Positions 8,685 through 17,973 are shown, numbered from the stretch's first letter. The stretch is 64,000 nucleotides of DNA from CALGYY01 sp963678485 (GCA_963678485.1 OY782882.1:248001-312000); one strand, 5' to 3'. A program made the numbers and translations. Notes: a model not told the origin generated them from the sequence alone.

Positions 8685-9887
8685 ATGACTAAAGGAAAAG
8701 ATCTAAAACCACACATCGGCATTTTTGGCCGTCGCAACAATGGGAAGAGCTCATTTATTAATGCGCTCACGGGACAGGATGTCGCCATTGTTTCTGAAAT
8801 GCCCGGAACCACTACAGATCCGGTAAAGAAATCACTCGAAATTTTTGGAGTCGGTCCGGCCATTCTTATTGATACCGCCGGAATTGATGATGAAGGTGAA
8901 CTTGGCAAAAAACGTATTGCTAAAAGCCTTGAGGTACTAAAAAGTATTGACCTCGCGATATTGCTCATTGCCGGAAATCAATGGGGTGGGCCTGAAATCA
9001 TGATGGTAAGACATTTTGAGCAATACGACCTCCCCTATCTTATCGTTCACAATAAATGCGATAGCATTGCTCTTGATCAAACTGCAGGTGAAATTATCGA
9101 AACTGTAGCTCAGGGACCTATCATTCAATGTAGCAGCACGCTAAAAATAAATATGGAAGCTGTAATTACCGGCATTAAGCAACGCATTCCGGAAACAGCG
9201 TATCAACAGATTGCCCTTTTCGAAGGCCTTGTTAAACCAAAAGATATCGTAGTCCTTGTTACTCCTATTGATTCAGAAGCACCGGACGGACGAATGATTT
9301 TGCCACAGGTAATGGCTATCCGCGATGCATTGGATCATCATTGTATTTGCGTAGTAGTGCGCGAGACTGAACTCGATGACTTTATCACCTGTCACAATAT
9401 TAAACCGGCTCTGGTGGTGACCGATAGTCAGGCCTTTGAATATGTTAGTAACATAGTCCCGAAAGATGTACCACTAACAGGATTCAGCATATTGTTCGCA
9501 CGACTGAAAGGCGATTTTGATAAATATGCTGAAGGCACTCCAACCTTAGGCAAATTAAAAGATGGTGATAAAATATTAATACTTGAATCCTGCACTCACC
9601 GTGTTTCCTGCGATGACATTGGTCGATTTAAAATTCCAAACTGGTTAAAGACCACGAGTGGATTGAATCTCGATTTCGAAATTGTATCAGGCCTTGATCA
9701 GTGTAAAGAACCTGTAAAAAATTACGCATTAGTGATCCAGTGCGGAGGATGCGTATTCACTAGAAAGCAAGTGCTAAATCGTCTAAAACCTGCAATTGAT
9801 GCCGGAGTTCCAGTGACCAACTATGGCATGGCCATCGCCTGGATGAAAGGCATGTTTGAACGTGCGATCAAACCTATAAAACCCTGA
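8685..9887 (+). CDS. hydF: [FeFe]-hydrogenase maturase HydF (GTPase scaffold)
   Basis: GTPase that holds the [2Fe] precursor built by HydE and HydG and transfers it to apo-HydA. 400 residues: GTPase domain with P-loop GRRNNGKSS (15-23), G3 DTAGID (63-68) and G4 NKCD (123-126), then dimerisation and cluster domains. The HydF cluster signature CxHx46HCxxC is present as C303-T-H305 and C353-GG-C356, with the expected 46-residue spacing. The histidine before C353 is replaced by Gln352 (IQCGGC). The three cysteine ligands are intact, so function is likely kept. It lies between hydG and hydE, with 4 bases to hydE. Confidence 0.95.
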   Translation: MTKGKDLKPHIGIFGRRNNGKSSFINALTGQDVAIVSEMPGTTTDPVKKSLEIFGVGPAILIDTAGIDDEGELGKKRIAKSLEVLKSIDLAILLIAGNQWGGPEIMMVRHFEQYDLPYLIVHNKCDSIALDQTAGEIIETVAQGPIIQCSSTLKINMEAVITGIKQRIPETAYQQIALFEGLVKPKDIVVLVTPIDSEAPDGRMILPQVMAIRDALDHHCICVVVRETELDDFITCHNIKPALVVTDSQAFEYVSNIVPKDVPLTGFSILFARLKGDFDKYAEGTPTLGKLKDGDKILILESCTHRVSCDDIGRFKIPNWLKTTSGLNLDFEIVSGLDQCKEPVKNYALVIQCGGCVFTRKQVLNRLKPAIDAGVPVTNYGMAIAWMKGMFERAIKPIKP

Positions 9888-9891
9888 ATCT

Positions 9892-11004
9892 ATGAACCAC
9901 TATCACGAGTACTTACTAAAAGACCTTAGCGGAGACCGCGAAACCCTCATCGAGCTACTTTCCACGCGTGATGCTGAATTGAGAGATGCTATATTTACCA
10001 AGGCGGTTAATTTACGAAACTTGCATGCCGGAAATAAAATCTATTTCAGAGGCCTGATCGAGTATTCAAATAAATGCAGCAAGGACTGTCATTACTGTGG
10101 TATCCGCGCATGCAATCCAACTATTGAACGATACGAATTAAACGAAGCAGAAGTCATTGAAGCGGCACAGTTTGCGTGGAAAAATCGACTAGGCTCAGTG
10201 GTAATCCAATCAGGTGAGCGCAGTGATAAGACTTTTGTAAAAAAGATAAGTTCACTTCTGGAGGCGATTCGCTTTACGACATATGGTGAGTTGAAAGTGA
10301 CACTTAGTTGTGGTGAGCAAAGTGAAGAGACTTTTCGTGAATGGTATGAGGCTGGAGCAGACCGCTATTTATTAAGGATAGAAACAAGTAACGTTGGTTT
10401 ATTTGAACAACTACATCCTACGGATGGAAAGCACTTATTCAAAACAAGATTGCGGGCGCTGGAATCATTAAAGAGAGTGGGATATCAAACAGGTACGGGG
10501 GTAATGATCGGCATTCCCGGACAAACCACAGAGATGCTCGCGAATGATTTGATATTCTTCAGAAATTTTAATGTTGACATGGTTGGAATGGGACCATATC
10601 TCGAAACCAGCGACTCTGTCATGAATGATGTTGCAAATACATTTCGCCCTGCTGAACGTCTCGAATTAAGCTTACGCATGATTGCTTTGCTTCGTATTCT
10701 AATGAAAGATATCAACATTGCTGCCTCCACCGCACTTCAAGCGATTGAACCTAGTGCAAGATTGGCTGCATTGAATTGTGGCGCCAATGTGCTGATGCCG
10801 AATATCACACCTCTTCAATACCGCGAAAGCTATCAGCTTTACAACAACAAGCCAGGTCTTACCATGGATGCTGAGGACAATCTGCGGTACTGGGAAGAAC
10901 AATTATTACAAACCGGATGTTCTCCAGCATGGGATGAGCATGGAGATCCCATGCATTATCAGCATAGAACGAAAAAATCTAACGATCAAAAAATACTCAT
11001 ATAA
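9892..11004 (+). CDS. hydE: [FeFe]-hydrogenase maturase HydE (radical SAM)
   Basis: Radical-SAM enzyme of H-cluster assembly acting between HydG and HydF. 370 residues. The CX3CX2C motif is at C62, C66 and C69 (YSNKCSKDCHYCGIR), almost the same numbering as the family. TIM-barrel motifs follow, such as VIQSGERSD, YLLRIETSN and TGVMIGIPGQT. The optional second cluster (CX7CX2C near residue 310), present in some HydE proteins, is not seen. It is the last gene of the hydrogenase unit, followed by a structured region ending in a strong terminator. BioB is ruled out because the neighbours are hydG and hydF and no biotin-synthase signatures are seen. Confidence 0.94.
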   Translation: MNHYHEYLLKDLSGDRETLIELLSTRDAELRDAIFTKAVNLRNLHAGNKIYFRGLIEYSNKCSKDCHYCGIRACNPTIERYELNEAEVIEAAQFAWKNRLGSVVIQSGERSDKTFVKKISSLLEAIRFTTYGELKVTLSCGEQSEETFREWYEAGADRYLLRIETSNVGLFEQLHPTDGKHLFKTRLRALESLKRVGYQTGTGVMIGIPGQTTEMLANDLIFFRNFNVDMVGMGPYLETSDSVMNDVANTFRPAERLELSLRMIALLRILMKDINIAASTALQAIEPSARLAALNCGANVLMPNITPLQYRESYQLYNNKPGLTMDAEDNLRYWEEQLLQTGCSPAWDEHGDPMHYQHRTKKSNDQKILI

Positions 11005-11010
11005 AAACAA

Positions 11011-11140
11011 TTGACATATAACTTTAAAGACATCCGGGATCGGTTTGGTTTATTTTATAGGTGTGGTATCCCGGTTACAGGAAAGTTCATCCGAACTTTC
11101 CCGTTCGCGGCAGAGCTGGTTACTCTGCCGCTTTTTTTTT
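11011..11140 (+). ncRNA. Candidate structured RNA or 3'-UTR with three hairpins
   Basis: Seven bases after the hydE stop begins TTGACA, then three successive perfect hairpins: CCGGGAT 11034-11040 with 11068-11074 (27-nt loop), GGAAAGTT 11080-11087 with 11094-11101, and CGGCAGAG 11108-11115 with 11123-11130 followed by T9. An ordinary terminator needs only the last. The array may be a small RNA processed from, or started behind, the hydrogenase transcript, or a stabilising 3'-UTR. I do not recognise an Rfam family. Confidence 0.35.
11108..11140 (+). terminator. Rho-independent terminator of the hyd unit
   Basis: 8-bp GC-rich stem CGGCAGAG/CTCTGCCG with a 7-base loop, followed directly by nine T. 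It lies about 100 bases after the hydE stop and has the correct orientation. Confidence 0.9.
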
Positions 11141-11292
11141 ACCGTTAACTGACAAAATACTGCCGCAGACTGATTTACATGAACCACAGACGTAAACTAA
11201 TGCATTATTGAGCAATATTTCTTATCTTTACGAATATAAAATATACCAAGCCCTAACATGACAACCGATTATTTGCACTATCGTTTGAATGA

Positions 11293-11532
11293 AAAAACAC
11301 TAATTCAATCTACATCTACCCAAACCCTGTAACTGCACAATTCAATTAATAAATGAAAGGTAACATTCAACAGCGACTAATATCTGTTTTCGACCTTTCT
11401 ACAAGGCATTTATCCTGCGAATGGATAGCCAATAACACTTCGATCAACACCAGCAAACTTATGCCAGGCTTATACTTTCTCCGAGCACAAGCAGACGGCA
11501 CCTCAATAATTCGTAAATTTGTAAAAAAATGA
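11293..11532 (+). pseudogene. Remnant of a T9SS C-terminal sorting domain
   Basis: Frame 11293-11346 reads IYIYPNPVTAQFN, the YPNP box of a type A sorting domain. Two in-frame stops follow (11347-11352), and the same frame continues from ATG 11353 as RLISVFDLSTRHLSCEWI, LMPGLYFLRAQADG and a basic tail FVKK before TGA. Together this is a whole sorting domain with its secreted cargo missing and two stops after the YPNP box. A stop at 11290-11292 closes the frame upstream. It is most likely the tail of a lost secreted-protein gene; a 59-residue peptide from ATG 11353 is possible but would lack a signal peptide. The rest of 11141-11544 shows no other gene. Confidence 0.65.
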
Positions 11533-11544
11533 ACCATTAATCTT

Positions 11545-13017
11545 ATGGCTATGAAAAAGATCGTAATTATTCTACTCGTCTGTATCCTAGGAGTTCCCGT
11601 AGTTTCTCAAGCCAAGAAATTACAGGCATACATGTCCTATTCCACCTTCAATTCGCCCACCGACGGGCCGTATATTGAAACCTACCTTACCATTGTTGGC
11701 AAAAGTGCCATCTTTGTTCAAAACACCAATGGCAAATATCAGGGGACGATTGAAATCACGCTGATTTTTAGTCAGGACAACGTAGTAAAACAATTCAAAA
11801 AAGTAAATCTCCTCAGTCCGGAAGTTAGTGACACCAACACCGTTGACTTTGCCTTTATTGATCAGCAGCGCTTTTTACTACCGAATGGAGAATACACCAT
11901 TGATATCCAAATCAAAGACGTCAACGATAAGGCCGAGCCATTCAAGGCAAATGAAACTATCCTGATTTCCTATCCCCGCGAAACCGTGAGTGTTAGCGGT
12001 ATCGAACTGGTTGACACCTATACAAAAACCGACAATCCCAGTGTTCTTACTAAAAGCGGATATGACCTTGTTCCTTACATTTTAAATTATTATCCTGAAA
12101 AAATCACAAAGCTCACTTACTATGCTGAGATATACAATACAGATAAAGTATTTGGAGCCGACAGCAAGTATTTATTATCAACATATATTGAAACCTACGA
12201 AACAGGTAAGTTATATGCCGATATGGTTCGCGTTAAAAAAGAAACGGCCAAGCAAGTGAATGTGGCTTTTGGTGAATTTGATCTGGCTCAGCTGCCAACA
12301 GGAAATTACAATCTAGTAATTGAAGTGAGGGATCAAACCAATAAATTGATTTCATTTAATAAGATGTTTTTTCAACGCGATCATCCAAGTTTGCAGGTGC
12401 AAATGACCGACCTTACGAATGTCAGTGTTGAGAACACTTTCGTGAACCGCATGAGTAACGCGGATACCCTCAAGGACTATATTAATAGCCTGTATCCCAT
12501 TTCAAGCGAGACCGAACGTCAGTATGCCAACAACATCACTAAACGTGGCGAACCAAGAGCGATGCAGCAGTATTTCTACAATTTTTGGGTAACGCGTAAC
12601 ACCACCAATCCCGAAGGCGCATGGCTCCTGTACAAAATGGAGGTGGCCAAAGTCAATGCAGCCTATGGCACTAAAATCAGACGCGGATATGCGACTGACC
12701 GTGGTCGGGTTTACCTGCAATATGGCCCACCGAATTCCATGATCGAAAGCCTCAACGAACCCAGCGCCTATCCTTATGAAATCTGGCATTACTACAATAT
12801 CGGGAATATGAAGAACAAACGCTTTGTATTTTACAATCCCGATTTAGTTACCAACGATTTCACGCTTATTCACTCCGACGTCCCTGGTGAAATATATGAC
12901 TATAAGTGGAAACAACGCATTTATGCTCGTAACACATCAACCAACGACATCGACAGTGATGGTGTCATCAAGCATTTTGGTGATCGCAGTGATGATTATT
13001 TCAACAATCCACGCTAG
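11545..13017 (+). CDS. GWxTD domain-containing secreted protein
   Basis: 490 residues (488 if the second ATG at 11551, MKKIVIILL, is used, which gives the more typical signal peptide). Signal peptide to about residue 23, then a beta-rich domain and a C-terminal domain. The C-terminal domain matches the Bacteroidota GWxTD family: FWVTRNTTNPEGAW, KVNAAYGTKIRRGYATDRGR, VYLQYGPPN and PYEIWHYY. The name-giving motif is GYATD here rather than GWxTD. The role of the family is not known to me; it is usually an exported or periplasmic protein. It follows the decayed sorting domain by 12 bases and is followed by an unrelated glycosyltransferase, so it is probably a single-gene unit. Confidence 0.8.
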   Translation: MAMKKIVIILLVCILGVPVVSQAKKLQAYMSYSTFNSPTDGPYIETYLTIVGKSAIFVQNTNGKYQGTIEITLIFSQDNVVKQFKKVNLLSPEVSDTNTVDFAFIDQQRFLLPNGEYTIDIQIKDVNDKAEPFKANETILISYPRETVSVSGIELVDTYTKTDNPSVLTKSGYDLVPYILNYYPEKITKLTYYAEIYNTDKVFGADSKYLLSTYIETYETGKLYADMVRVKKETAKQVNVAFGEFDLAQLPTGNYNLVIEVRDQTNKLISFNKMFFQRDHPSLQVQMTDLTNVSVENTFVNRMSNADTLKDYINSLYPISSETERQYANNITKRGEPRAMQQYFYNFWVTRNTTNPEGAWLLYKMEVAKVNAAYGTKIRRGYATDRGRVYLQYGPPNSMIESLNEPSAYPYEIWHYYNIGNMKNKRFVFYNPDLVTNDFTLIHSDVPGEIYDYKWKQRIYARNTSTNDIDSDGVIKHFGDRSDDYFNNPR

Positions 13018-13098
13018 CAGCAAAAGAGGTTAAATACTAAAAAAACATTACATTTGTTGCGCTAAGTATTTAATTCTTTAGCACCAAAAACAACACGG

Positions 13099-14103
13099 GT
13101 GAAAGTTGCAGTCGTAATTCTTAACTGGAACGGCAGGAAATTCCTTGAACAATTCCTGCCTTCAGTGCTGCTGCATTCCACTAATCAGGCAGAGATTATC
13201 GTTGCTGACAATGCCTCAACCGACGATTCTATTTCCTTTCTGGAAGAACAATTCCCTCAGGTTCGTATTATTCGCAACAAAAAGAATGGCGGCTTTTCCA
13301 GAGGTTATAATGATGCATTGCGACAAATCGATGCAGAATATTATGTTCTGTTGAATTCAGATATTGAAGTCACAGAAAATTGGATAGCCCCTGTAATTGC
13401 CTTAATGGATGCGGATCCGGAAATTGCTGCCTGTCAACCCAAGTTACGATCATGGTATGCACGTGACTCCTTCGAATATGCAGGAGCAGCGGGAGGTTTC
13501 ATCGATCGTTTTGGTTATCCTTTTTGTAGAGGTCGTATCTTTTTTGAAATCGAGAAAGACGAAGGCCAGTACGACGACACTTGCGAAGTATTCTGGGCAA
13601 CCGGCGCGTGCATGTTTGTAAGAGCATCTCTTTATCATCAGTTAGGCGGATTAGATGAGGACTTCTTCGCTCATATGGAAGAAATCGATTTCTGCTGGCG
13701 CTTAAAGGCTGCAGGGTACAAAATCATGTATTGCCCGGATTCTGTGGTGTATCATATTGGTGGAGGCACCTTGCCAAAAAGTTCTTCACGAAAAACATAT
13801 TTGAATTTTCGTAATAATTTCACACTACTATACAAAAATCTCCCATCAGGACGGCTATTCCCTGTATTCTTTGTAAGGCTCTTACTTGATGGAGTAGCAG
13901 GACTTACCTTCTTGCTGAAAGGTGGTTTCAAAGATATGTATGCTGTAGTACGGGCACATTTCGCCTTCTACCGACGAATGCCATCAAACCGGCGTAAACG
14001 TCGTGCCTTGCATCAAAAAGAAGTCAGTTGTATTTATCCAGGCAATCTGGTATGGGATCATTACATTAAAAAGATTAATCGTTTTCGCGATTTACCTTTT
14101 TAA
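13099..14103 (+). CDS. Glycosyltransferase family 2
   Basis: 334 residues from GTG 13099. GT-A fold nucleotide-sugar transferase, likely cytoplasmic-face, acting on a lipid-linked or cell-surface glycan. Motifs: VVILNWNGRKFLE at the N-terminus, IIVADNASTDDS, the metal-binding LNSDIEV, WATGACMFVRASLY, and GGLDEDFFAHMEEIDFCWR, which resembles the rhamnosyltransferase-like GT2 group (ExDxCxR), then YHIGGGTL. No clear membrane helices beyond a hydrophobic patch near 260. It converges with aroQ: the last 12 bases overlap the 3' end of aroQ on the other strand. The acceptor cannot be told from the sequence, and no other glycan genes are nearby. Confidence 0.85.
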   Translation: MKVAVVILNWNGRKFLEQFLPSVLLHSTNQAEIIVADNASTDDSISFLEEQFPQVRIIRNKKNGGFSRGYNDALRQIDAEYYVLLNSDIEVTENWIAPVIALMDADPEIAACQPKLRSWYARDSFEYAGAAGGFIDRFGYPFCRGRIFFEIEKDEGQYDDTCEVFWATGACMFVRASLYHQLGGLDEDFFAHMEEIDFCWRLKAAGYKIMYCPDSVVYHIGGGTLPKSSSRKTYLNFRNNFTLLYKNLPSGRLFPVFFVRLLLDGVAGLTFLLKGGFKDMYAVVRAHFAFYRRMPSNRRKRRALHQKEVSCIYPGNLVWDHYIKKINRFRDLPF

Positions 14104-14508
14104 GCTTTGCAGTGCCAGACGGTACGAATCCAATCCAAAACCACTAATACTACCTTTACAATAAGGTGACAATAACGAAGTACGTCTGAATTCTTCGCGG
14201 GCATATATCTGCGAAATATGCACTTCAATCACAGGCGTAGTCAGTGCCTTGATGCAATCAGCAATCGCAACTGAGGTATGTGTATATCCTCCTGCGTTTA
14301 AAATAATAGCATCGTAAGAGAAGCCTGTTTCCTGCAATTTATTAATCAGCTCTCCTTCAACATTACTTTGATAGTATTCAAGATTGACATCCGAAAATTC
14401 TTTCACTAAAGCATCAAAATAATGTTCAAATGATGTATCACCGTACACCTCTGGTTCGCGTATACCCAGCAGGTTTAAATTGGGTCCGTTGATTATGATA
14501 ATCTTCAT
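14092..14508 (-). CDS. aroQ: 3-dehydroquinate dehydratase, type II
   Basis: Third step of the shikimate pathway, 3-dehydroquinate to 3-dehydroshikimate. 138 residues, normal for the dodecameric type II enzyme. Motifs: INGPNLNLLGIREPEVYG with the catalytic Arg and Tyr, YYQSNVEGELI, ILNAGGYTHTSVAI, and EVHISQIYAREEFRRTSL with the catalytic His. The usual NPGAYTH is NAGGYTH here. Its start overlaps the stop of the upstream oxidoreductase by 4 bases (ATGA), so the two are co-translated although not obviously related in pathway. Confidence 0.94.
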   Translation of the reverse strand: MKIIIINGPNLNLLGIREPEVYGDTSFEHYFDALVKEFSDVNLEYYQSNVEGELINKLQETGFSYDAIILNAGGYTHTSVAIADCIKALTTPVIEVHISQIYAREEFRRTSLLSPYCKGSISGFGLDSYRLALQSLKR

Positions 14509-16010
14509 TGCGTTTTAAATACTTTGCGATCTTTTTTACATAATAATTGAGCAACCCATTTCCCTGATTGTCCAGCAGGAGGAACGCCACCTCCGGGAAA
14601 CAGCCACTGTCCTGCCATATAGAAGTTCTTCAATCGCGGCAAGGTCATTTTAATATTCTTTCCAAGGTTCTTACTTGATGGTAAAAATCCTTCATAGGCA
14701 CCTTTCCAAACACCAGTATACCGAACACCAGTGCGGGGTGTAGCAATATCTGTAACTTCAATATGCTCACTAATTCCGGGAAAATGCTTTTCCATTATTG
14801 CAGCAGCCTGAATGGAGATAATCCTTTTCTCCTCTTTATATTCAGCCTCAGTCAGGTGTTCCCAAAGATCCCATGCTGAATCAAAACGCAACACCATTAC
14901 ACATTTTCCTTCAGGAGCCATGGTATGATCAAAGGCATAATTCATGATCGAATAACCCAGATCAAGCCTAGTACGTCCAATACTCTCACCCCGTGCAAGA
15001 ACAACCTGAGTAACACAATCGGTTTCGATTACTTTGTTAATACCAAATGAAATCTGGACAAAGGGAGAAAACAATTTCCAATTTTTATAGGCATCGGTAA
15101 TTTGTGGAGAAACATAGCGTCCTTCCAGCAACTCAAAGATTGTATTGAAGCCATCAGCAGCACTGACTATATAATCACCATCGATCCTTGTTCCATCATC
15201 AAGCAGCACTCCTTCTGCGACATCATTATTGACAACAATAGAAGTTACCCGTTTACCCATCAACAAAGTCCCCCCAAGATCAGTAAAACGATTAGCCATA
15301 CGAGACGTAAAGGGCTCAGAACCCCCCATGGGGTAACCTGCATTCTTTTGGCCGAACCAAGCCAGCATCATAAGAAATACTATGGCTGAAAAATCCTCCT
15401 CTGCATAAAATGTATTGAAGAACTTTATCAATCGTTCATTTTTAAATTTAAGCTGCTTAAAATATTCTTTTGTTGATTGCTTACTGTGCCGCATCCAAAT
15501 GCTCATCATCGGTGCCATTTTCATGGCTTTCACAATTTCCATTACAGTGCGCAATTCTGGAGGATTGGCAAAAGGTGCAACCAAAAATGTTTTTCTCATT
15601 TGATTACACATCTTGGAAATCGGTACCCGATCTTCAGGAGCCATTTCCTGCAGATACTTTTCCCATCGATCAAGGTTGGTATAAATAAAAAAATCATCCC
15701 CTGCTTCACCTAAAAATTTCACACTGATTTCATGATCCACAATTTCAACCTGATTATTCAATGCACCCGTTTCGTTCCAAATGTCGAAAAACGGTCCGCG
15801 GGCAGTGCCAACCACCCAGTGCAAACAATAATCAAAACGATAGCCTTTACGACTCCATGCAGTGCATTGCCCTCCCGGTTTCGTATGCAAGTCGATAATC
15901 TGCGCATCATAACCATTAAGGCGAGCATATATCCCGCAGGAAAGACCTGCGACTCCGCCACCAATGATGACGATTTTCTTTTGTGTTCCAGCAGCAGCGT
16001 GATGGGGCAT
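14505..16010 (-). CDS. Phytoene-desaturase-like FAD-dependent oxidoreductase
   Basis: 501 residues. N-terminal dinucleotide-binding motif IVIIGGGVAGLSCGIYARLNG, then the desaturase/isomerase hallmark KPGGQCTAWSRKGYRFDYC. The C-terminal FAD motif is NFYMAGQWLFPGGGVPPAGQ. This places it in the CrtI / CrtISO / retinol-saturase-like superfamily. A role in carotenoid synthesis is not supported by neighbours, as no crtB or crtE is seen; a general lipid or isoprenoid oxidoreductase is equally possible. It is first gene of a two-gene unit with aroQ and divergent from the M20 peptidase gene across 131 bases. Confidence 0.78.
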   Translation of the reverse strand: MPHHAAAGTQKKIVIIGGGVAGLSCGIYARLNGYDAQIIDLHTKPGGQCTAWSRKGYRFDYCLHWVVGTARGPFFDIWNETGALNNQVEIVDHEISVKFLGEAGDDFFIYTNLDRWEKYLQEMAPEDRVPISKMCNQMRKTFLVAPFANPPELRTVMEIVKAMKMAPMMSIWMRHSKQSTKEYFKQLKFKNERLIKFFNTFYAEEDFSAIVFLMMLAWFGQKNAGYPMGGSEPFTSRMANRFTDLGGTLLMGKRVTSIVVNNDVAEGVLLDDGTRIDGDYIVSAADGFNTIFELLEGRYVSPQITDAYKNWKLFSPFVQISFGINKVIETDCVTQVVLARGESIGRTRLDLGYSIMNYAFDHTMAPEGKCVMVLRFDSAWDLWEHLTEAEYKEEKRIISIQAAAIMEKHFPGISEHIEVTDIATPRTGVRYTGVWKGAYEGFLPSSKNLGKNIKMTLPRLKNFYMAGQWLFPGGGVPPAGQSGKWVAQLLCKKDRKVFKTQ

Positions 16011-16141
16011 AGTATAAATTTATCAGAAAAATAAGGCAAATCAGAGGGTAAAGATAGCACTTAAATAAAAAACTAAATAAAGATTTCTACATTCACAAAT
16101 ATTGCTGTACTTTGCTTCAATAATAATATTTTTAATACACA

Positions 16142-17269
16142 GTGCAGGATATACAATATACATTAATAACAGAGCTGCGACATAAGCTTCACCAAATCGC
16201 AGAAACAGCAGGAAGCGAAGAAAAAACCTCAGCATTGATTGCCGATTTTTTTTCTGACTTTTCAGATTGGAAAATTAATCGTGGAATTGGCGGACATGGT
16301 ATTGTTGCAGTTTATAATGGAATACAAGCTGGGGACACCATACTTTTTCGAGCTGAGATGGATGCTTTGCCACAGCCTGACAAATCGGGAAAACATTGGC
16401 AATCCTTGCATTCCAATTGTGCTCATGCATGCGGTCACGACGGACACATGGCCATATTAGCTGGATTAGCTGCAAGCATTCAAGAATATAAACCAACAAA
16501 TGGAACCATTATTTTACTTTTTCAACCTGCAGAAGAAAATGGAAGTGGTGCTGCCCTTTGCGTTCAGCATCCGATCTTCCAACAATACCCGCCTGATTTT
16601 GTATTTGCCTTACACAATATTCCGGGAAAGAAAATTGGACAAATACTCATTAAAGAAGGAGCATTCAGCGCTTCGGTTAAAAGCGCAATTATACGTTTGC
16701 AAGGAGTAATGGCGCATGCCTCAGAACCTGAGATGGGAATCAACCCTTCCTTTTATGCAGCTGATCTCATTCAGTTTTGTAAAGACTTCGAAAAATCAAA
16801 AATCAACACTTCCGATTTCTTTCAGATAACACCCACTTATATTAAAATAGGAACAAAGTCGCATGGCACTGCCGCCGCAGATGGACTGATACACCTCACC
16901 TTCAGAGCATGGAATGAAGCCTCGATGGAAAGAAATATGCAAGCCGTCCTATTGCAATTATCGCTACTGGCAAAGGAATACAAGGTTCGCACTTCGGTTA
17001 AATTTACCGATATTTTTCCCGCAACTCACAACCACCCAGCAGCAGTCGCACGCATAAAAGATGCAGCAATATCACAAAACATAGAAATAACGGATCTTTC
17101 AGAAGCTTTTCGCTGGGGCGAAGATTTTGGTGTACTCACATCAAAGTTCCGGGGTGCATTATTTGGTCTGGGTGCGGGAATAAATTGTCCACCATTGCAC
17201 AGCGAAAACTATGATTTTCCTGATGAGCTAATACCTACAGCAATCGGGCTTCTACGCGAGATGTGCTAG
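16142..17269 (+). CDS. M20D-family amidohydrolase / carboxypeptidase
   Basis: 375 residues from GTG 16142; no better ATG is seen upstream. A dizinc or dimanganese hydrolase of the IAA-amino-acid hydrolase / hippurate hydrolase group. The metal site HACGHDGHMA is near 100, the general-base pair is in LLFQPAEENGSGA near 130, ALHNIPGKKIGQI gives the dimerisation region, and a C-terminal SEAFRWGEDFG is followed by a His in PPLHSENYDF. Probably cytoplasmic. The substrate, an N-acyl or N-acetyl amino acid, cannot be fixed. Divergent from the FAD oxidoreductase and convergent with the next gene. Confidence 0.83.
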   Translation: MQDIQYTLITELRHKLHQIAETAGSEEKTSALIADFFSDFSDWKINRGIGGHGIVAVYNGIQAGDTILFRAEMDALPQPDKSGKHWQSLHSNCAHACGHDGHMAILAGLAASIQEYKPTNGTIILLFQPAEENGSGAALCVQHPIFQQYPPDFVFALHNIPGKKIGQILIKEGAFSASVKSAIIRLQGVMAHASEPEMGINPSFYAADLIQFCKDFEKSKINTSDFFQITPTYIKIGTKSHGTAAADGLIHLTFRAWNEASMERNMQAVLLQLSLLAKEYKVRTSVKFTDIFPATHNHPAAVARIKDAAISQNIEITDLSEAFRWGEDFGVLTSKFRGALFGLGAGINCPPLHSENYDFPDELIPTAIGLLREMC

Positions 17270-17316
17270 CCTGCAGGATTAGCGAATTCTTTCAGATTTC
17301 ATCCAAAGAACACGAA

Positions 17317-17973
17317 CTATTCGCGCATAGCAAGCAGCGATTTAAGTGCATGCTCTGTGATAGTGAATGTAATTTTTCGAAAATCCTTTACGCTTACCTT
17401 CTCCATATCAAAATCCAAAACAACACAGATATTTTCGTATCTGTCAACATTCTTTTCAATAAAAAGTTTGGAATAGTGTTGTCCAACAAATGCAAGAATG
17501 GAATTGTGTAATTCATGCTTTACCTCGCTAAATTCCCGTTTTATTTTTAAAAGTTCGAGCGATGTATGCGTCAGTCCAAATTCAATAATACCTTTTTTAA
17601 ATGGCGTAACAGCAACAAACGAAGATTTTCGTCGAGAATCGGGTCGCTGAATAAAGAGATATTGGTGGTCGGTGTGCTGACTTTCCGGGGCATAATCATC
17701 CTTCCGGTATTTCGGGCCAGCAAGAAAGAATGGATATTTTTTTTGAACATCCCTGCATGCCCTTAAGCCCGCTTCCATATGCGTATCCTTTGGTTTTTTC
17801 AGGATATGTGAATAGATAGGAATAAGGATTACAAACATAGTACACAAGCTGGTCAGTGCTTGTGCTATAGATTCTCCGGTAAATCCGTCGATAGTAATCC
17901 AAACTACAGTCGCACCAACAGCAACAAGCGGAGGGATGATTTCTGTAGGTCCAAGACGATTTTGATCTGACAT
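17317..17973 (-). CDS. Unrecognised membrane protein with a cytoplasmic C-terminal domain
   Basis: 218 residues. Two hydrophobic segments lie near the N-terminus (about 13-32 and 37-59), followed by about 155 polar residues with SRRKSSFVAVTPFKKG and a helical stretch KREFSEVKHELHNSILAF. The latter looks like, but does not match, a histidine-kinase dimerisation helix (H in KHELHNS). No ATP-binding domain follows. It is a single gene, convergent with the M20 gene. I do not recognise the family; the reading frame is supported by its length, a clean ATG and ordinary composition. Confidence 0.55.
   Translation of the reverse strand: MSDQNRLGPTEIIPPLVAVGATVVWITIDGFTGESIAQALTSLCTMFVILIPIYSHILKKPKDTHMEAGLRACRDVQKKYPFFLAGPKYRKDDYAPESQHTDHQYLFIQRPDSRRKSSFVAVTPFKKGIIEFGLTHTSLELLKIKREFSEVKHELHNSILAFVGQHYSKLFIEKNVDRYENICVVLDFDMEKVSVKDFRKITFTITEHALKSLLAMRE

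Noticed and set aside
14505..16010. Carotenoid biosynthesis locus
   Set aside because: Only one desaturase-like oxidoreductase is present, with no crtB, crtE or crtY nearby; the family is wider than carotenoid enzymes.
17263..17511. 82-residue plus-strand frame behind the M20 gene
   Set aside because: It lies antisense to the C-terminal part of the membrane protein gene at 17317-17973 and has no domain.
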